DNA from: Ornithodoros turicata | Lineage: Eukaryota; Arthropoda; Arachnida; Ixodida; Argasidae | NCBI RefSeq assembly: GCF_037126465.1 | Contig: NC_088203.1 | Span: 103,788,668 to 103,852,667 of the forward strand | Direction: 5' to 3' | DNA: 64,000 bases | Part shown: positions 12,401 through 20,676 of the stretch, piece by piece | Numbering within the stretch: position 1 is the first letter of the stretch | How the letters are laid out: the number at the start of each line of letters is the position of its first letter | The notes under the pieces: generated by a model | What the model was told of the DNA's origin: nothing | Seen by the model: the letters and a program-made list of their open reading frames with translations, nothing else | The model's database searches: none | Translations under genes and position numbers: made by a program

Positions 12401-15107
12401 CGAGCGGGCCCCTGAAAAGGCCCGGGCACCGGGTCGTCATCCCGGCTGCACCCCCCTCTCGCCAGCCCTGGTCACCGACCGATTTTTCGGACCCTGATTT
12501 TTCGGACATGCTCGATTATCCGGACTCGTTCGCGGAACGCCCACTGCCCCCATAAAGTTTATGTGTAAGAACGTACAAAATTTCGGACAGTGTACAGCCC
12601 CTTTGCTCGATATTTCGGACTCTGTTTGCCCAACCAGCGAATCTCTCGCTCTCTCTTGGGATGACGAAAATATCGATGTCATCCGAAATTGGTATCAAAA
12701 GAATTCAACCAACTAAAATATTGAGGCAAAAAAAATAGACAAAAACTCTTCACTTTCCATTCCTCTGAGTAGAAGAGGTCTGTCGTAACGCTTTTGCGTC
12801 ATCATTTTTGGCCAACGGCATGATTCAAAAGGCCCAGCACTGCTGTCTTCCAGCGAGTCGCGCGACAGTGCTGTAAAGCGAGCTTCACCTAAAACACGCA
12901 GGCGTGAGGTGAAGTCGACTTGCGGAATGGTGATGATGGCGGTGCCTCCGTCAGTGTACACTGTACAGTGACGAAACGTCGCTTCGGGAAATCAGGCCGA
13001 GCTGGAAGTCCGTTAAAGAAAGTATGGACAAATTTTTCCAGCCTACTAGTGCTTAGTAAAGTTGACCTTGAAGAGAAATTCGTCTTTTCGGACTGCCCGA
13101 TTCTTCTGACTTTTGCGCTATCCCCGCCGAGTCCGAAAAATCGGACGGCGACTTAATTGCTTCCTTTCAGATGGCATGTTTTTCTCCATATTTTCGGAAA
13201 CTATTTACATTTCCTGTCACTACCTATTGCCGACCAGTATTCCTGGCTTGCATAACTGTCCACAGTTCTGAAGAAACAGATATTTGGAAAGGAATGGGGT
13301 TATCACCACTATAGAGGAACTACAACGTGTCACGACAACGAATGCATTATTTTCGAGAGCCTTAATTGATATGGCATCTGTAACTGAAGAATTCGATGCA
13401 GTCCAAGCACTTACAGCCCCTCATTAACTCAAACTCCGAGTGACCACAAATGTTTGTTCGAATTATCGAAAGTTTGAATTAGCAATACTTTGCTGCAGCA
13501 CAAAATTATCTTACCTTATGCACATATAAACCACATTTTTCAATGTTTCCTCTACGAAACACGTCTATCGCAATGTCATCGACATCCCCACTTGAATTTG
13601 AGGACGACGTTTCAGTATTTCCAATATTCGAAGATACACGTAGTCGAAGACACGCGCATTGAAGGATAAGCCCTGTCGAGAATGACCTTCGTTTTAATGC
13701 AGTACAAAGTATCGGGGCGTCAGGTGCTCGGGAGATGGTAAGTTGCGAAAGCTATGAGGGTTTAAAGCAAGATGGTAACGGTCCGAATTATTCGACGCGG
13801 AAATACATTGGTTCTGTGGGCCGTTTGACGGTGCCAACAGTTTTGTCCTAAAAATTAGAAAGTCCGAATTATCGGTCGGCTACAGTATTTCCCCCCCACG
13901 AAGACATTATGAAGACATTATGAGGACATTATGTGAGGCACATTTGGAGCGGTGGACGATGTCTGTGTTTGGGCAACCCACGCGGCTAAAGTTTCATTTT
14001 GTGCATGCGTTTTGCGCTCGTGCGTTCGGCGCATAGTCCACGGTGCCCCATGAAATGACCACCGGCGTAACCAATCGAAAAAACAGGAGCCTCTTTGCAC
14101 TTTGGTGGCCTTGTTTCGCCGCTTCGTGCAGGCAGAAACAGTTTGTGAGGGAACGAAAGGTTCAAATTAAGAAGCTTATCATTACATTGCAAATACAACA
14201 GGAAAAACAAAAGTTCGATGCGAGTCTAGCGTATTTATTTATTTTGTCTATGTCTTAATACAATTTAACGGCGTTTAAACTGTTCAGTTGAGAGCATGCA
14301 CTGGTCCTCGTCTCGTAACTTGTCCCTGTTGTGCCTCTTGGCTACATAAAAAAAAGTATGAGTTAACAAGTTACCTTCTAATCTGAATAACTGTATCTAT
14401 AACTTAGTTACTTTTTTGTGTAGTAACTGTAACGTAGTTACTCTATGCAGTAACTTTTCCCAGGGCCGGTTCTAACAGAGCTGAACAGATTAAAGCCAGA
14501 CCCGAAGGACTAGCAGTGCTGATATCAGAGATTGGCATTTGCTGTTACATGCGATGGCCACATCCTTCGTGTTCCTCCCCTATATCTCATTTATTGTGCC
14601 ATCGTGTGCAACAAACCACTAACAACGATTTGTCGCAGCTTCAACAACACAATATGCCAGATAATTATTCTTGTGTCATGCATCCAGCTACAACAAGGAC
14701 GATGAAAACACAGTGACAACTGCATGTGAGGCATCAACACAAGTGAGGCAGTTGAGACTGCGTTGTCGTCGTCCTTGTTGTAGCTCCACCATCGACTCAT
14801 TGAGTATCAACCAAATTGCCCGCCGAGCAACTCTAATGCCACCGAAAATTACATTTGAGAAATCTTGGATGCCAAGACGATTGTGGGAGAAGGACCTGCC
14901 ATTGTATGACTGCAGTGAGCTTATCGCTATAACCACAAAAAAAGAAAAGGAAAACCTTTTTTCTTCCAGCTTCCTGCAGAGTATGACATGCCAAAGGAAA
15001 CTCCGTCGCTAACCATGAGCAGATCCACACCGGTGTTCAGTTCTTCCTCTTCATTCTACGAGAAAATGGCAACGACCATGCGGTCCAGTTGGTTCGGAGG
15101 CCAGTGA
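432..15107 (+). CDS. COG1: COG1, conserved oligomeric Golgi complex subunit 1 (22 exons, 5' partial)
   Basis: COG1 is a subunit of the eight-protein COG tethering complex, a cytosolic peripheral complex that captures retrograde vesicles at the Golgi and so maintains glycosylation enzymes. About 790 codons are spread over 22 exons: 432-487, 909-1094, 1164-1205, 1721-1807, 1869-1905, 2000-2086, 2650-2715, 3711-3792, 4408-4548, 4668-4772, 5205-5290, 5517-5675, 5805-5942, 6032-6085, 6495-6594, 6660-6730, 8701-8794, 9070-9147, 9207-9283, 10683-10977, 11866-12063, 14970-15107. Exons are bounded by GT/AG and phases agree at almost every junction. Blocks resembling vertebrate COG1 include AQVKLLVDAPSK, LSDLSPHLQQC, ICQEINRV, IDPFDLDVFTPHL and HNILPL. 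The N-terminal roughly 110 residues (by comparison with the human protein) lie upstream of the window. Exon 9 carries apparent frameshifts, so the gene is either intact with sequence errors there or damaged. Identification is firm; single exon edges are less so. Confidence 0.9.
909..1094 (+). CDS. COG1: COG1 exon b
   Basis: 62 codons beginning LWSLLEEKQYMACGALFLL, aligned with the human segment KIWSSMEASQCLHATQLYLL. The acceptor is aacgcag at 902-908 and the donor CAG|GTAGCA. Phase 0 at both ends. No start codon is expected here: this is an internal exon. Confidence 0.85.
1164..1205 (+). CDS. COG1: COG1 exon c (14 codons)
   Basis: A short exon encoding TCWKALQSLDVTSE, preceded by a T-rich tract and CAG, followed by GAG|GTAGTA. 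Phase 0 on both sides. It continues the FRQTMLQ end of the preceding exon, as in the human FRSTILHESKMLLKCQGVS. Confidence 0.75.
1721..1807 (+). CDS. COG1: COG1 exon d
   Basis: 29 codons reading LALQSLCCIVLLEDSAVQ and on to FLNKRL, close to human AVAEALCSIMLLEESSPRQ. The acceptor is tttttacag, the donor CTG|GTATGG. Phase 0 on both sides. Confidence 0.85.
1869..1905 (+). CDS. COG1: COG1 exon e
   Basis: 37 bases encoding DLVKDIFSSGKR plus one base of the next codon. The acceptor is tgttttag. The donor GAG|GTTAGT leaves phase 1, matching the next exon. Similarity to the family is weak here; the call rests on phase and position. Confidence 0.65.
2000..2086 (+). CDS. COG1: COG1 exon f
   Basis: Encodes GSVTTREQMSHLASLVISTF followed by RLLHSIFLC, in line with the human AQICSLVELLATTLKQAHALF. 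The acceptor is actacag and the donor GTC|GTAAGT. Enters and leaves in phase 1. Confidence 0.78.
2650..2715 (+). CDS. COG1: COG1 exon g (probable)
   Basis: Phase-1 exon reading SDGHPSLVESELKKATDPHS, bounded by a TAG acceptor and a strong GTAAGT donor. Its place agrees with the human LPCGLLFSTLETITGQHPAG region, but sequence similarity is low. About 20 residues found in the human protein after this point have no counterpart here, so one exon may be missed. Confidence 0.5.
3090..3345 (+). pseudogene. Decayed mariner-type DDE transposase fragment
   Basis: In successive frames the sequence reads GCFQQDRTACHASK-stop, then ILKERVYATHP, then EDLKENITNKI. This matches the FQQDGA.CHT...GYLKDRVY...LEELKENI order of mariner-like transposases widespread in insects. 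Stops and frameshifts make it non-functional. It lies in the intron between COG1 exons g and h. Confidence 0.65.
3711..3792 (+). CDS. COG1: COG1 exon h
   Basis: Reads YRIKLRTVPRSVEAPKIQQE then LRTFVEK, matching human FQPTLRTLAHPISQEYLKDTLQKW. The acceptor is tgctgcag, the donor AA|GTAAGT. Enters in phase 1, leaves in phase 2. Confidence 0.75.
4408..4548 (+). CDS. COG1: COG1 exon i with apparent frameshifts
   Basis: The end of this exon (YLQSSKAVIQVGLAVQELL) aligns without gaps to human YVKSMKGLAGIRDAMWELL in the frame that continues into exon j. The start, read from the incoming phase, hits TGA after KWNDTMLN. A third frame gives CSIDVQVGNAVTTL, which fits human CNEDIKNGITNLL. Two one-base shifts would restore one frame. 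The acceptor is ttaccag; the donor CAG|GTCTGT is acceptable. Confidence 0.55.
4668..4772 (+). CDS. COG1: COG1 exon j
   Basis: 35 codons beginning DKEFPPWDDICIDLLGEKF, aligned to human NHSWDVLCRRLLEKPLLFWED. The acceptor is preceded by a long CT tract and ends TTGTAG; the donor is AAG|GTTAGA. Phase 0 at both ends. Confidence 0.85.
4785..4868. repeat. Imperfect short tandem repeat (TGTACTG units)
   Basis: Repeated ATGTACTGTA-like units with interruptions just after COG1 exon j, in the intron. Confidence 0.6.
5020..5096 (+). repeat. 3' tail of a retroelement ending in (TTG)n
   Basis: A segment ending CATCTCAAAATAAAG then repeated TTG units. A related TTG-rich tail occurs near 42440. This looks like the truncated 3' end of a LINE or SINE in a COG1 intron. 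Confidence 0.5.
5205..5290 (+). CDS. COG1: COG1 exon k
   Basis: Encodes VIVSLQMDNAMDSCIELLTN followed by a lysine-rich end, matching human LQTLTKEGFDSISSSSKELL. The acceptor is tcttccag, the donor GG|GTAGGG. Leaves in phase 2, matching the next exon. Confidence 0.75.
5517..5675 (+). CDS. COG1: COG1 exon l
   Basis: Contains DVSTWTETVGD and LATKARGHTAQIQ, matching human SLFLWSESPND and LSMKAQAISPCVQ. The acceptor is ctttcag, the donor GG|GTTAGG. Enters and leaves in phase 2. Confidence 0.82.
5805..5942 (+). CDS. COG1: COG1 exon m
   Basis: Reads ICNMLDKNLKNIHQDLEAL and ends TTVIIKR. An earlier GTAATC donor at 5929 was rejected: only the later AG|GTACTG donor gives the IKRFLDFVQKELQS junction matching human IKHIVDCIRAELQS. 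Confidence 0.8.
6032..6085 (+). CDS. COG1: COG1 exon n
   Basis: A short exon encoding FLDFVQKELQSTEPDKD, human-like IVDCIRAELQSIEEG. The acceptor is attattccag and the donor TG|GTAAGT. Phase 2 to phase 2. Confidence 0.82.
6495..6594 (+). CDS. COG1: COG1 exon o
   Basis: FALLGKVCFGLSDLSPHLQQ followed by C matches human VLFMARLCQSLGELCPHLKQC, one of the best conserved blocks in the gene. The first base completes a Trp codon from exon n. The donor is AAG|GTACGT, phase 0. Confidence 0.87.
6660..6730 (+). CDS. COG1: COG1 exon p
   Basis: Encodes VPQDVHPWQHEKNLLLQHRD, aligned with human IPTQAKWQEVKEVLLQQS. The acceptor is cttttctag after a long pyrimidine tract; the donor is AA|GTATGT, phase 2. A Gypsy-type element sits in the following intron. 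Confidence 0.82.
6800..6913 (-). repeat. 3' LTR (relative to element)
   Basis: 114-bp copy of the LTR, unusually short for Gypsy. It reads TGTAGTG..CTCTACA on the minus strand and looks identical by eye to the copy at 8148-8261, suggesting a fairly recent insertion. Confidence 0.87.
6848..7250 (-). pseudogene. Integrase C-terminal remnant
   Basis: This minus-strand frame reads YEVGDEVLLWTPLR, then LMKRYVGPYRVTRKLSPLNY, the typical C-terminal SH3-like domain of Gypsy integrases. It runs on into the LTR. It lies in a different frame from gag and has no catalytic core, so it cannot make integrase. Confidence 0.75.
7083..8051 (-). CDS. Gypsy-type Gag polyprotein
   Basis: ORF of about 323 codons from ATG at 8051; the open frame reaches back to the LTR without an earlier ATG. 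It carries the retrotransposon gag pattern: PPPFSGAPDEDVGDWLAQY, then GTALQWFENH, then EELVEECGKFEELR. No zinc knuckle is visible. In related elements Gag forms the particle that packages the RNA. The last roughly 60 residues lie past the internal deletion junction (near 7250) and are probably out-of-frame translation of integrase-tail DNA. Confidence 0.75.
   Translation of the reverse strand: MTPSSGAGGSGEDQQPPPPDASNRHCQVRQRDPPPFSGAPDEDVGDWLAQYNRVSSHNVWADTVKLSNVVFFLKGTALQWFENHEASLTSWPIFSDSLMKLFGRPSQRKHYALQRLSVRAQLPGETCTCYVEDVLFLCRRVDAAMTEQDKVNHIMKGIADDLFNFLAPKSPQTVAELVEECGKFEELRNRRVSSGFQRLPQTLATSSPCDTHSLLDLIRQVVAEEIRCIVVPAQPPLPPCTNPAAATQEACAEPAPSCTCPMHIPPPTYAAICASQPSASPLRSRRRSPSMDSASCTRPLIEAYEALCWPIPCHSKAFTPQL
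8148..8261 (-). repeat. 5' LTR (relative to element)
   Basis: Second copy of the 114-bp LTR. It is followed on the plus side by ATAT, the same four bases that precede 6800, consistent with a 4-bp target duplication. Confidence 0.87.
8701..8794 (+). CDS. COG1: COG1 exon q
   Basis: Reads CSLSVITDTELKAFKENMMS then GSVDTILQTIL, in the place of human VLIHGFTQSLLLDDAGSVLAT. The acceptor is ctattgcag, the donor CTG|GTAAAT. Completes the AA left by exon p and ends in phase 0. Confidence 0.75.
9070..9147 (+). CDS. COG1: COG1 exon r
   Basis: QWSEVEIQEETEGGGKVKST then IHLPHQ matches human SWDELEIQEEAESGSSVTSKIRLPAQ. The acceptor is atgcttag and the donor CAA|GTAAGA. Phase 0 at both ends. Confidence 0.87.
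9207..9283 (+). CDS. COG1: COG1 exon s
   Basis: ISVSLQELLFGICQEINRVF matches human VQSFLFSLCQEINRVGGHAL. The acceptor is gattgcag, the donor AG|GTGAGT. The intron before it is only 59 bp. Leaves in phase 2. Confidence 0.87.
10004..10619. mobile_element. hAT-type non-autonomous element with perfect 8-bp TSD
   Basis: Termini CATTGCTTCCCAAGCTC and (reverse complement) CAGTGTTTCCCAAGCTG are related inverted repeats. They are flanked on both sides by CCCTACTA, an exact 8-bp duplication diagnostic of hAT insertions. No transposase is present. It lies in the intron before COG1 exon t. Confidence 0.85.
10683..10977 (+). CDS. COG1: COG1 exon t
   Basis: The longest exon: about 98 codons from REALMDANLRIL through WALQILLDIRVLAELL to YIDPFDLDVFTPHL, matching human ALQLLYDLRYLNIVL and LIDPFDLDVFTPHL. 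The acceptor tttctcag was chosen over an upstream CAG because only it keeps phase with exon s. The donor is TCG|GTAATG, phase 0. Confidence 0.92.
11866..12063 (+). CDS. COG1: COG1 exon u
   Basis: 66 codons containing VVHNILPLHANATRFSLLPI, the counterpart of human PHNILPLASSQIRFGLLPL. The acceptor is ctggcag, the donor TTG|GTAAGC. Phase 0 at both ends. Confidence 0.9.
12190..12278. repeat. GTAAC-rich hAT-type subterminal repeats
   Basis: Repeated AGTAAC/GTTACT motifs, typical of the subterminal zone of some hAT elements. A similar block at 14355-14465 may be the other end of the same, now much interrupted, element. Confidence 0.45.
12279..12470. mobile_element. Small hAT-like MITE
   Basis: GC-rich 192-bp element with ends CAGGGCCCGCGAGAG and CTCTCGCCAGCCCTG, imperfect inverted repeats of CAGGG type. 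Target duplication is not clear. Confidence 0.6.
12471..13152. mobile_element. pogo/Tigger-like non-autonomous element
   Basis: The left end GTCACCGACCGATTTTTCGG and the right end (reverse complement) GTCGCCGTCCGATTTTTCGG are near-identical inverted repeats. Further TTTCGGAC motifs follow the left end. No transposase ORF is recognisable inside. It abuts the small hAT-like MITE directly. Confidence 0.65.
13410..13886. mobile_element. Possible second Tigger-like element
   Basis: The left end TACAGCCCCTCATTAACTC and the right end (reverse complement) TACTGTAGCCGACCGATAAT are loosely related, with CGAATTATCG motifs inside. This resembles Tigger ends, but the match is weak. Confidence 0.35.
14355..14465. 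repeat. GTAAC-rich hAT-type terminus
   Basis: Read on the minus strand it runs GGGAAAAGTTACTGC.. with repeated GTTAC motifs, as at the end of hAT elements of the CAGTGTTGGGAAA type. The terminal bases appear replaced. Confidence 0.5.
14970..15107 (+). CDS. COG1: COG1 terminal exon
   Basis: 45 codons plus TGA, ending YEKMATTMRSSWFGGQ. The acceptor tttcttccag follows a T-rich tract and enters in phase 0, as required by exon u. A short hydrophobic/Trp C-terminus is plausible for COG1, but similarity to human (LFKLGWLSSMTK) is slight. The call rests on phase, the stop and the nearby poly(A) signal. Confidence 0.65.
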   Translation, partial: LPAEYDMPKETPSLTMSRSTPVFSSSSSFYEKMATTMRSSWFGGQ

Positions 15108-15236
15108 AAACTAGTTGTTCTTCTGTAAGTGAAGGGTGAAAGTTTGTTATATTTACTGATGTATAAAACGTAACTGTTACCAGATTGGTAACTGTATATG
15201 CCGCGATAGTCTGGTGCACCGGGTGTACTAAGGTTA

Positions 15237-15242
15237 ATAAAA
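15237..15242 (+). promoter_or_regulatory. Poly(A) signal for COG1
   Basis: AATAAA 130 bases after the proposed COG1 stop codon, with no other gene near. This supports 14970-15107 as the last exon. Confidence 0.5.
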
Positions 15243-15439
15243 GGAGCTGCAGTAAAGTGCGTATGTGTATGCGTGTCTCTGAAGTATACAAATACTGTAA
15301 GGATTCAGTCGAGCGGTACTATGTTTAGTATACCTCATTATACAGGGTGCTTTTTTTATTATTATTACTTACAGGATTTTATCAAAAAAAGCTATGACAC
15401 CACCGTAAATGCCGTTTTCGTAGTTTAAGTGGGTGATTA

Positions 15440-15693
15440 CGTCGCGAGACAACTGAGATCATGAGCGACGCCACAGTGGTCGGTCTGTGGATTGCTTTTG
15501 CCCACCTGAGGGTTCTTTAACGTGCGATGAAAGCTCATCACACGGCACCCCGTATTTAACGTCTCTCGCGGAAGATGGCGTGTCTAAACAACTTGTACCC
15601 TGCCACCAAATTGCTGACGTCCTCTACGGGGTTCGAACCCGCGATGTCGGAATCAGAGGGTGAACACGCTACCGACTGAGCCACCGAGACCGG
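15440..15693 (-). mobile_element. tRNA-derived SINE, family 1
   Basis: On the minus strand the head has an A-box-like TGGCTCAGTCGG and a perfect B box GGGTTCGAACC, as in a tRNA. The body contains the shared piece TTTAACGTGCG..CACACGGC. A second copy is split at 46465-46920. The tRNA-like part lacks a clean cloverleaf, so it is a SINE, not a tRNA gene. Confidence 0.75.
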
Positions 15694-15713
15694 TTTTTCA
15701 TAGTTAAGTAAAA

Positions 15714-16025
15714 TAGAGTCACTAAATAGGGGTATAGAGTATCGCATTCCTTTTCCGCGCCGTCGCCGCCGTCGGGTATCCTGGATTGGGCCGATCGTGT
15801 CACGTGGTTTCTCCTTCCAAGAACGCGCCGTCCATGTTGAGTCCCCTCCATCCAAAACCGGTTTCCTCAGTTGCGAGCTGGCTCGACTACACGCAGTTCT
15901 CCAGCGGAGAATGGGGAGATTGGCGTCCCGTTGCTAGGCGACGCAGACGCGCCTCACCCAAGATGGCGGTCTCGCTCGCCGGCGTGGCTCAGTGTCGCCA
16001 CTCTGCTCCCTATTTAGTGACTCTA
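15714..16025. mobile_element. MITE with TAGAGTCACTAAATAGGG ends
   Basis: TAGAGTCACTAAATAGGG at the left and its reverse complement CCCTATTTAGTGACTCTA at the right bound 312 bp. The outermost TA on each side may be the target duplication, as in Tc1/mariner-type elements. Confidence 0.75.
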
Positions 16026-16026
16026 G

Positions 16027-16524
16027 AGTGCGGACATTCTCTCCGAGAGAGAATGACACTACAAGATGACTGATCACCTAAAATTAATTAAATAACTCTT
16101 TAATTGGGGGGATGTAGGGCAAAAGCGAGATAGAGCAGAATGGGAGACAATCCTCCTTGAAAGCCATTCTAGCTTTTTAAAATCCTGAAACAAAGCGCGT
16201 GCCCTGAAATACCCATCGTCGAGTTTCGCTATGCAAATGAGCCGAAACCAAAACCGCGCGCGCCTTAGGAGCGCACTGCTTTCGCCGCCGGAGTTATCTG
16301 GGCCGCAAAGCGGTTAATCAAGCCAGTAGCAAAGTTCGGCGATATTTCAACGCACGTGCTCGTGTCAGGAGTTTTTTTTTTTTTTTAATGGCTTTCAACG
16401 AGGATTGTTTCCGATTCTGCTATCTCCCTTTTGCCTGAAATCCCCTAATGAAGGAGTTAATTAATGAATCTTAGGCAACCAGTAATGTTGTAGTTTTACT
16501 CTCTTCGAGAGAATGTTCGAAACG
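16027..16524. mobile_element. Foldback element, about 500 bp
   Basis: Left arm (about 16030-16175) and right arm (about 16386-16522) are diverged inverted copies: ACATTCTCT..GAGAGA outside, then AATTA.., then GGCAAAAG..GAGATAG..GAAAGCCATT inside. The spacer of roughly 210 bp is GC-rich. No coding capacity. Confidence 0.7.
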
Positions 16525-17380
16525 ACACCGATGCTGCTCTCGTAGCTTTTTTCATTGAAAACCTGTAAAGGATTAAGAACAAGAAAAACGAAGTCGCAGC
16601 ACTGTTAAGTTATAAAGTTACTGTTATCGTCTTAGTGTATCGTATTACGGTAACAGGACAGCGTTTTGCCATCCCCTGCATACAGAGGAAAAGAAAACGG
16701 GAGCGCTTCTATGTGAGCGTCGAAAAATGACCATCAGATCCCCTTATTTCCAGGCCCTTTCCTTTCGCTATAACTGTCTCGATTTTTGTTCTGAAAACGG
16801 TAATGTTGCCAGTGACCCCGAGGGATTTGATGTTCTCATTTGATCAATCTCCTATCTTTGACAGTTAAAAATGTAATTAACGAAAGTTAATTAATGCAGC
16901 GACACAGAGGCTTGCCTGTGTCCTCTCATGTTGGGCCTTTTGACGTAGAGTACATCGCCATTGGTTAAAGCTGGGAAAAAGTAGTTGTATTTTTAAAAAT
17001 TACTTCTATAGTTACGATGGACACCCTGTAGATACCAGGTGATACCAGGCCTCTAATTATATTTGGGGGTGAAATTCACTAGTCAAAATCATCTTTACCG
17101 GAGCACATAACATAAGCAGGGCGAAACATTTTCTTTGAAGCACAGATTTTGAGTGAGATATTCGATCGTGAAACTCGTGCGCAAAGCATCGCACTTACGT
17201 GACGTAGGGTATTCGGCGCGCGCTTTCTACTATAGTTCCATCATGACGTATACTTGCTGATGACAAAGATAGGATTCTCTGGTGATAGGATGCTGTGCTC
17301 GTACTGTACAAAAAACGTTATGAGGCGATCGAACATTTCACACCAATGAAAAACAGATGTGTACAGTGATGTATCAGGAG
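16525..17380. other. No recognised feature
   Basis: Unique-looking sequence without convincing ORFs, repeats or RNA genes by eye. Confidence 0.4.
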
Positions 17381-17949
17381 CAGTAGCGTAGCCAGCAAGC
17401 TATTTCGGTATGGGTCCTATACGGGAACATCATATGGGGTAGAGGATTTTCACCCTCGTTTTTCTTCTCACAAATGCACAACAAAAAAGTACAATTTCTT
17501 GGGGGGAGGGGGTTGAGCCACGACCTACTAGATTATAACGGCCATGTCATAATCGACAACCCCTATGAGAAAGCCGTCCGCACGAGCCGCTAGGGGCGCT
17601 ACTCATCGGCCCGCGAGATCTGTATCATGATTGGACAATGGAAATTTGAATTTTGAACGCGCAGAAGCGGACGCACGACTGCCGTAGCAGACGACAGCAA
17701 CAGCTCCTATGAAAACGCGCAGAATGATGAGGATAATCAACTTTAGAAAGAAGCATCTACCATGGGATATCGACCGCTTTTACAAAAATACTAAGGTATG
17801 CTGAAGCACAAAGTGTTGCAGAAATCTGGGCCGATCAGTAGCGCCACCGCTAGCTTCTAAATGCTGCGCTGGGAAGGGGTGCCTATGACATGGTCGTTAT
17901 AATCTAGTAGGTCGTAGGTTGAACACCGGACCCACTGGCTACGTCGCTG
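17381..17949. mobile_element. hAT-type MITE with long inverted arms
   Basis: Ends CAGTAGCGTAGCCAG and CTGGCTACGTCGCTG are inverted. Further in, CGACCTACTAGATTATAACG on the left matches the reverse complement of 17890-17915. Flanking 8-mers ATCAGGAG and ATCACCAG agree at 6 of 8 bases, fitting an old 8-bp hAT duplication. Confidence 0.75.
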
Positions 17950-20676
17950 ATCACCAGCGTTGCTGAATTCCAGTCGTGCAGACTGACGAGAATTCCAGCC
18001 TGATGAATGCGTTCTCACTGTCCCACCACATGAGCTTCTCTCCATTGCACGCCAGTTTGACATTCCAAGCAGTGGCGCAAAATACGGCCGTTGCGAACTT
18101 ACGTCGTACCGTCCAGACACATACACATTCCCGCCATCGTTTTTGTCAGTCTCGTCTTTCCGCAATACGCTGTCTCTTACGCGTAAAACAGGGCGTTTAT
18201 TTGACAGAGAACCGATATAGCGATTGCCGTAGTCAGAACATCGTTGTATCAGGTATCGCGGACGAAAAAGAAAAAGCAGGATACAGCTTCGTGATCCACC
18301 TCATCTTTACGGTGTATTGTTCTAGCCAAACTCTTACGATGATCTCCGCTATAGATGGCGCGCTTAAAAGTTTCTTGCCTCTTTAATGCAGATGAAGCGT
18401 CCTCATCTGTCACACCGGAAGGCTTTTAGCTCGGGGAGCCGAAACCGCGCTATAAGAGGAGCATAAGTAATAGGACCACTTGTGTTTTGGGTCAAGTTTA
18501 AGCTCCTCGATCTCTTTCTTAGGGGTTTAAAAGAACGGTTTGTGTCACCGTGAGAACCATCTCACGGTCCAAAAGCTCGCTGAGCCAACATCCGAATTAA
18601 TTTCCTCTCCCTCTGATCTGAGGAAGTGATTGCGTGTGACTCCGTACATTATCACTCCAATTATTGTCATAGTAGCTGGGGAGTGTCCCATTAAGAGGAC
18701 ATTTCTTTACGTATACGCACGTTTCACGATCAGCCGAATGAGCTTCGAATTTGAAAAACTGTGTCTGCTTTATATTTACGAGGTCGTTAAAGGCACGGTT
18801 GAGGCCTTCTGACGCTGCTCGGTTTTGATGGCACCATACTATGCGTAGGTCTCCCTTATAGTGTTACTGCTTTGACTACGACGTACACGTGGATACCCGC
18901 ACTGGTGGCTGAATTTTTGTCGGCCAGATCTGGCCTTGGCTAATATCCGGAGTGCCGTTAAGTGGCCGCCGTCTGGCCGAGAGGGCGCTTCGGTGCGTTG
19001 TCTTGACAACTGGAAATCGATAATTCCCGGGGATCCCCATAGCGACGCGATCATTTTTTCCCTTCTCCATTTGGCTTTGGGTCTCACAACATTGGGTCGA
19101 TCTGTCCCCGTCATGAACGTGCACGGAACACGCTTTCTCCAGCACGAGTGCAGCTACGTTTGCATGCTGTCAACCACCGCTGTCCCCCTTTTTGCGACGT
19201 CCGCTAGCAGACGTAAATCGTAACGGAAGACGCGCGGCAGAATGCTCACGGGGGCCAGGGCGTGGCCACCCATCATGTCTTTCTATCTATCATCTACCTT
19301 AGTCACCCATCATGAAGCATCACTGATGAGGTCACAGGATGCGGTAACCGTAATCGGGTCGCGTTCGGAAAATGGGCTGCCCACCTAGCGTGTCTATATT
19401 GCTATTTTAATCATTTATGCTCTTAATTAAGTCAGTTAAGCAGCTTCAGGGTTCTGCTTGGGTACGGGTGGAAACTCCAGCGATTGGTCAAGGTAAGTGG
19501 GACGAGAAGCCGTCGGAACTTGCTGATATTTCGAACGAGACTGTTTTCTGCGGGGCAGAAGAGCTTCGAGTTCGAAATATCGGAGCCTCCCGATCTGGGG
19601 CTGCTGCTTCCATTGGGTCAACGACGAATATTGCAGTAACTAGCTGAACAAAATAAAATTACAAAAATACGCAAAACTTTCCCGCGACACCTCGAGATAG
19701 GGTTATGCTGTAGAAGCACACTCTATCCACAAGTCGATTACGATACATTAATACGATTTTGAAACATAATTATGCTGCCGTCGTTGCTGAAGAGACAGTA
19801 AAAGAGCAAAGAAAAAAAAAAATCCATATCAGCATACGGCAACCCCCTCGTAACTTATTCATCGCGTCGGACATGATGACCAGCGGCGCTCTTTTGAAAG
19901 TTGCAGAAAGTCGGTCATGCTCGTATCACATTGTCATGGGGCGTACGTGAGGTGTGTTTTACAAAGACGAACTGATACGAAGAAAGCAGTCCTAACACAA
20001 AATGGTGGCGAGCATTTACTGTCAACAAAGAACTTTTCTCCGATACTGAGGGATGTTCCCCCCTCTCTCGATCTCTCTCTCTCCCTCTTTCTTTCTTTCT
20101 TTCTTTTTTTTTTGGCTGTCCGGTTCGCAAGACAAACAGATCCACACATGTCGGTATATTTTATAAAAGGCGCTCCTCGCTGATCGTTTATACGTAGAGT
20201 CTGACTCTCTCTGGTTAAAACCAAAATTTTATTTCTCCTTAGCTACGACTTTAGAACTAAGGCGCAAACACGATCGCATTCTTCCGTCTTTGCGCATTGT
20301 ACCTGACAACGCCAAAACGCATAAATAGCGGCCGACCCTACGCCAAATTATCATACGCCCCCAGTTATGCCAGATAAATGCAAAAATAGTTCTTATTTAC
20401 ATCGCTGTGAACCTGCATTTCAAGTTTTAAAGCAAGGGGGCGCAAGATCTAAACAAGGCGATATTAAAGCGAGACATAGCGCAGATAATCTGCATCGCCG
20501 ATACCGAAATACCGAAACCAATTAGGCTCTGACGTCACGGCAGGCCGCCAATGAGGCAGCGGAGGGTGATGTCACGTGCTTTCGCTCCTCTGCCTACGTG
20601 TGTTCCAAGAACTACGGCACATAGAGAAATCGTTACGTACAGTGTGTAATGAACCACATCCATCAAAGTGTTACAA
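17950..20676. other. Intergenic, no gene recognised
   Basis: Short open frames only, none resembling a known protein. A T/C-rich tract lies at about 20060-20113. I see no clear element boundaries. Confidence 0.4.
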
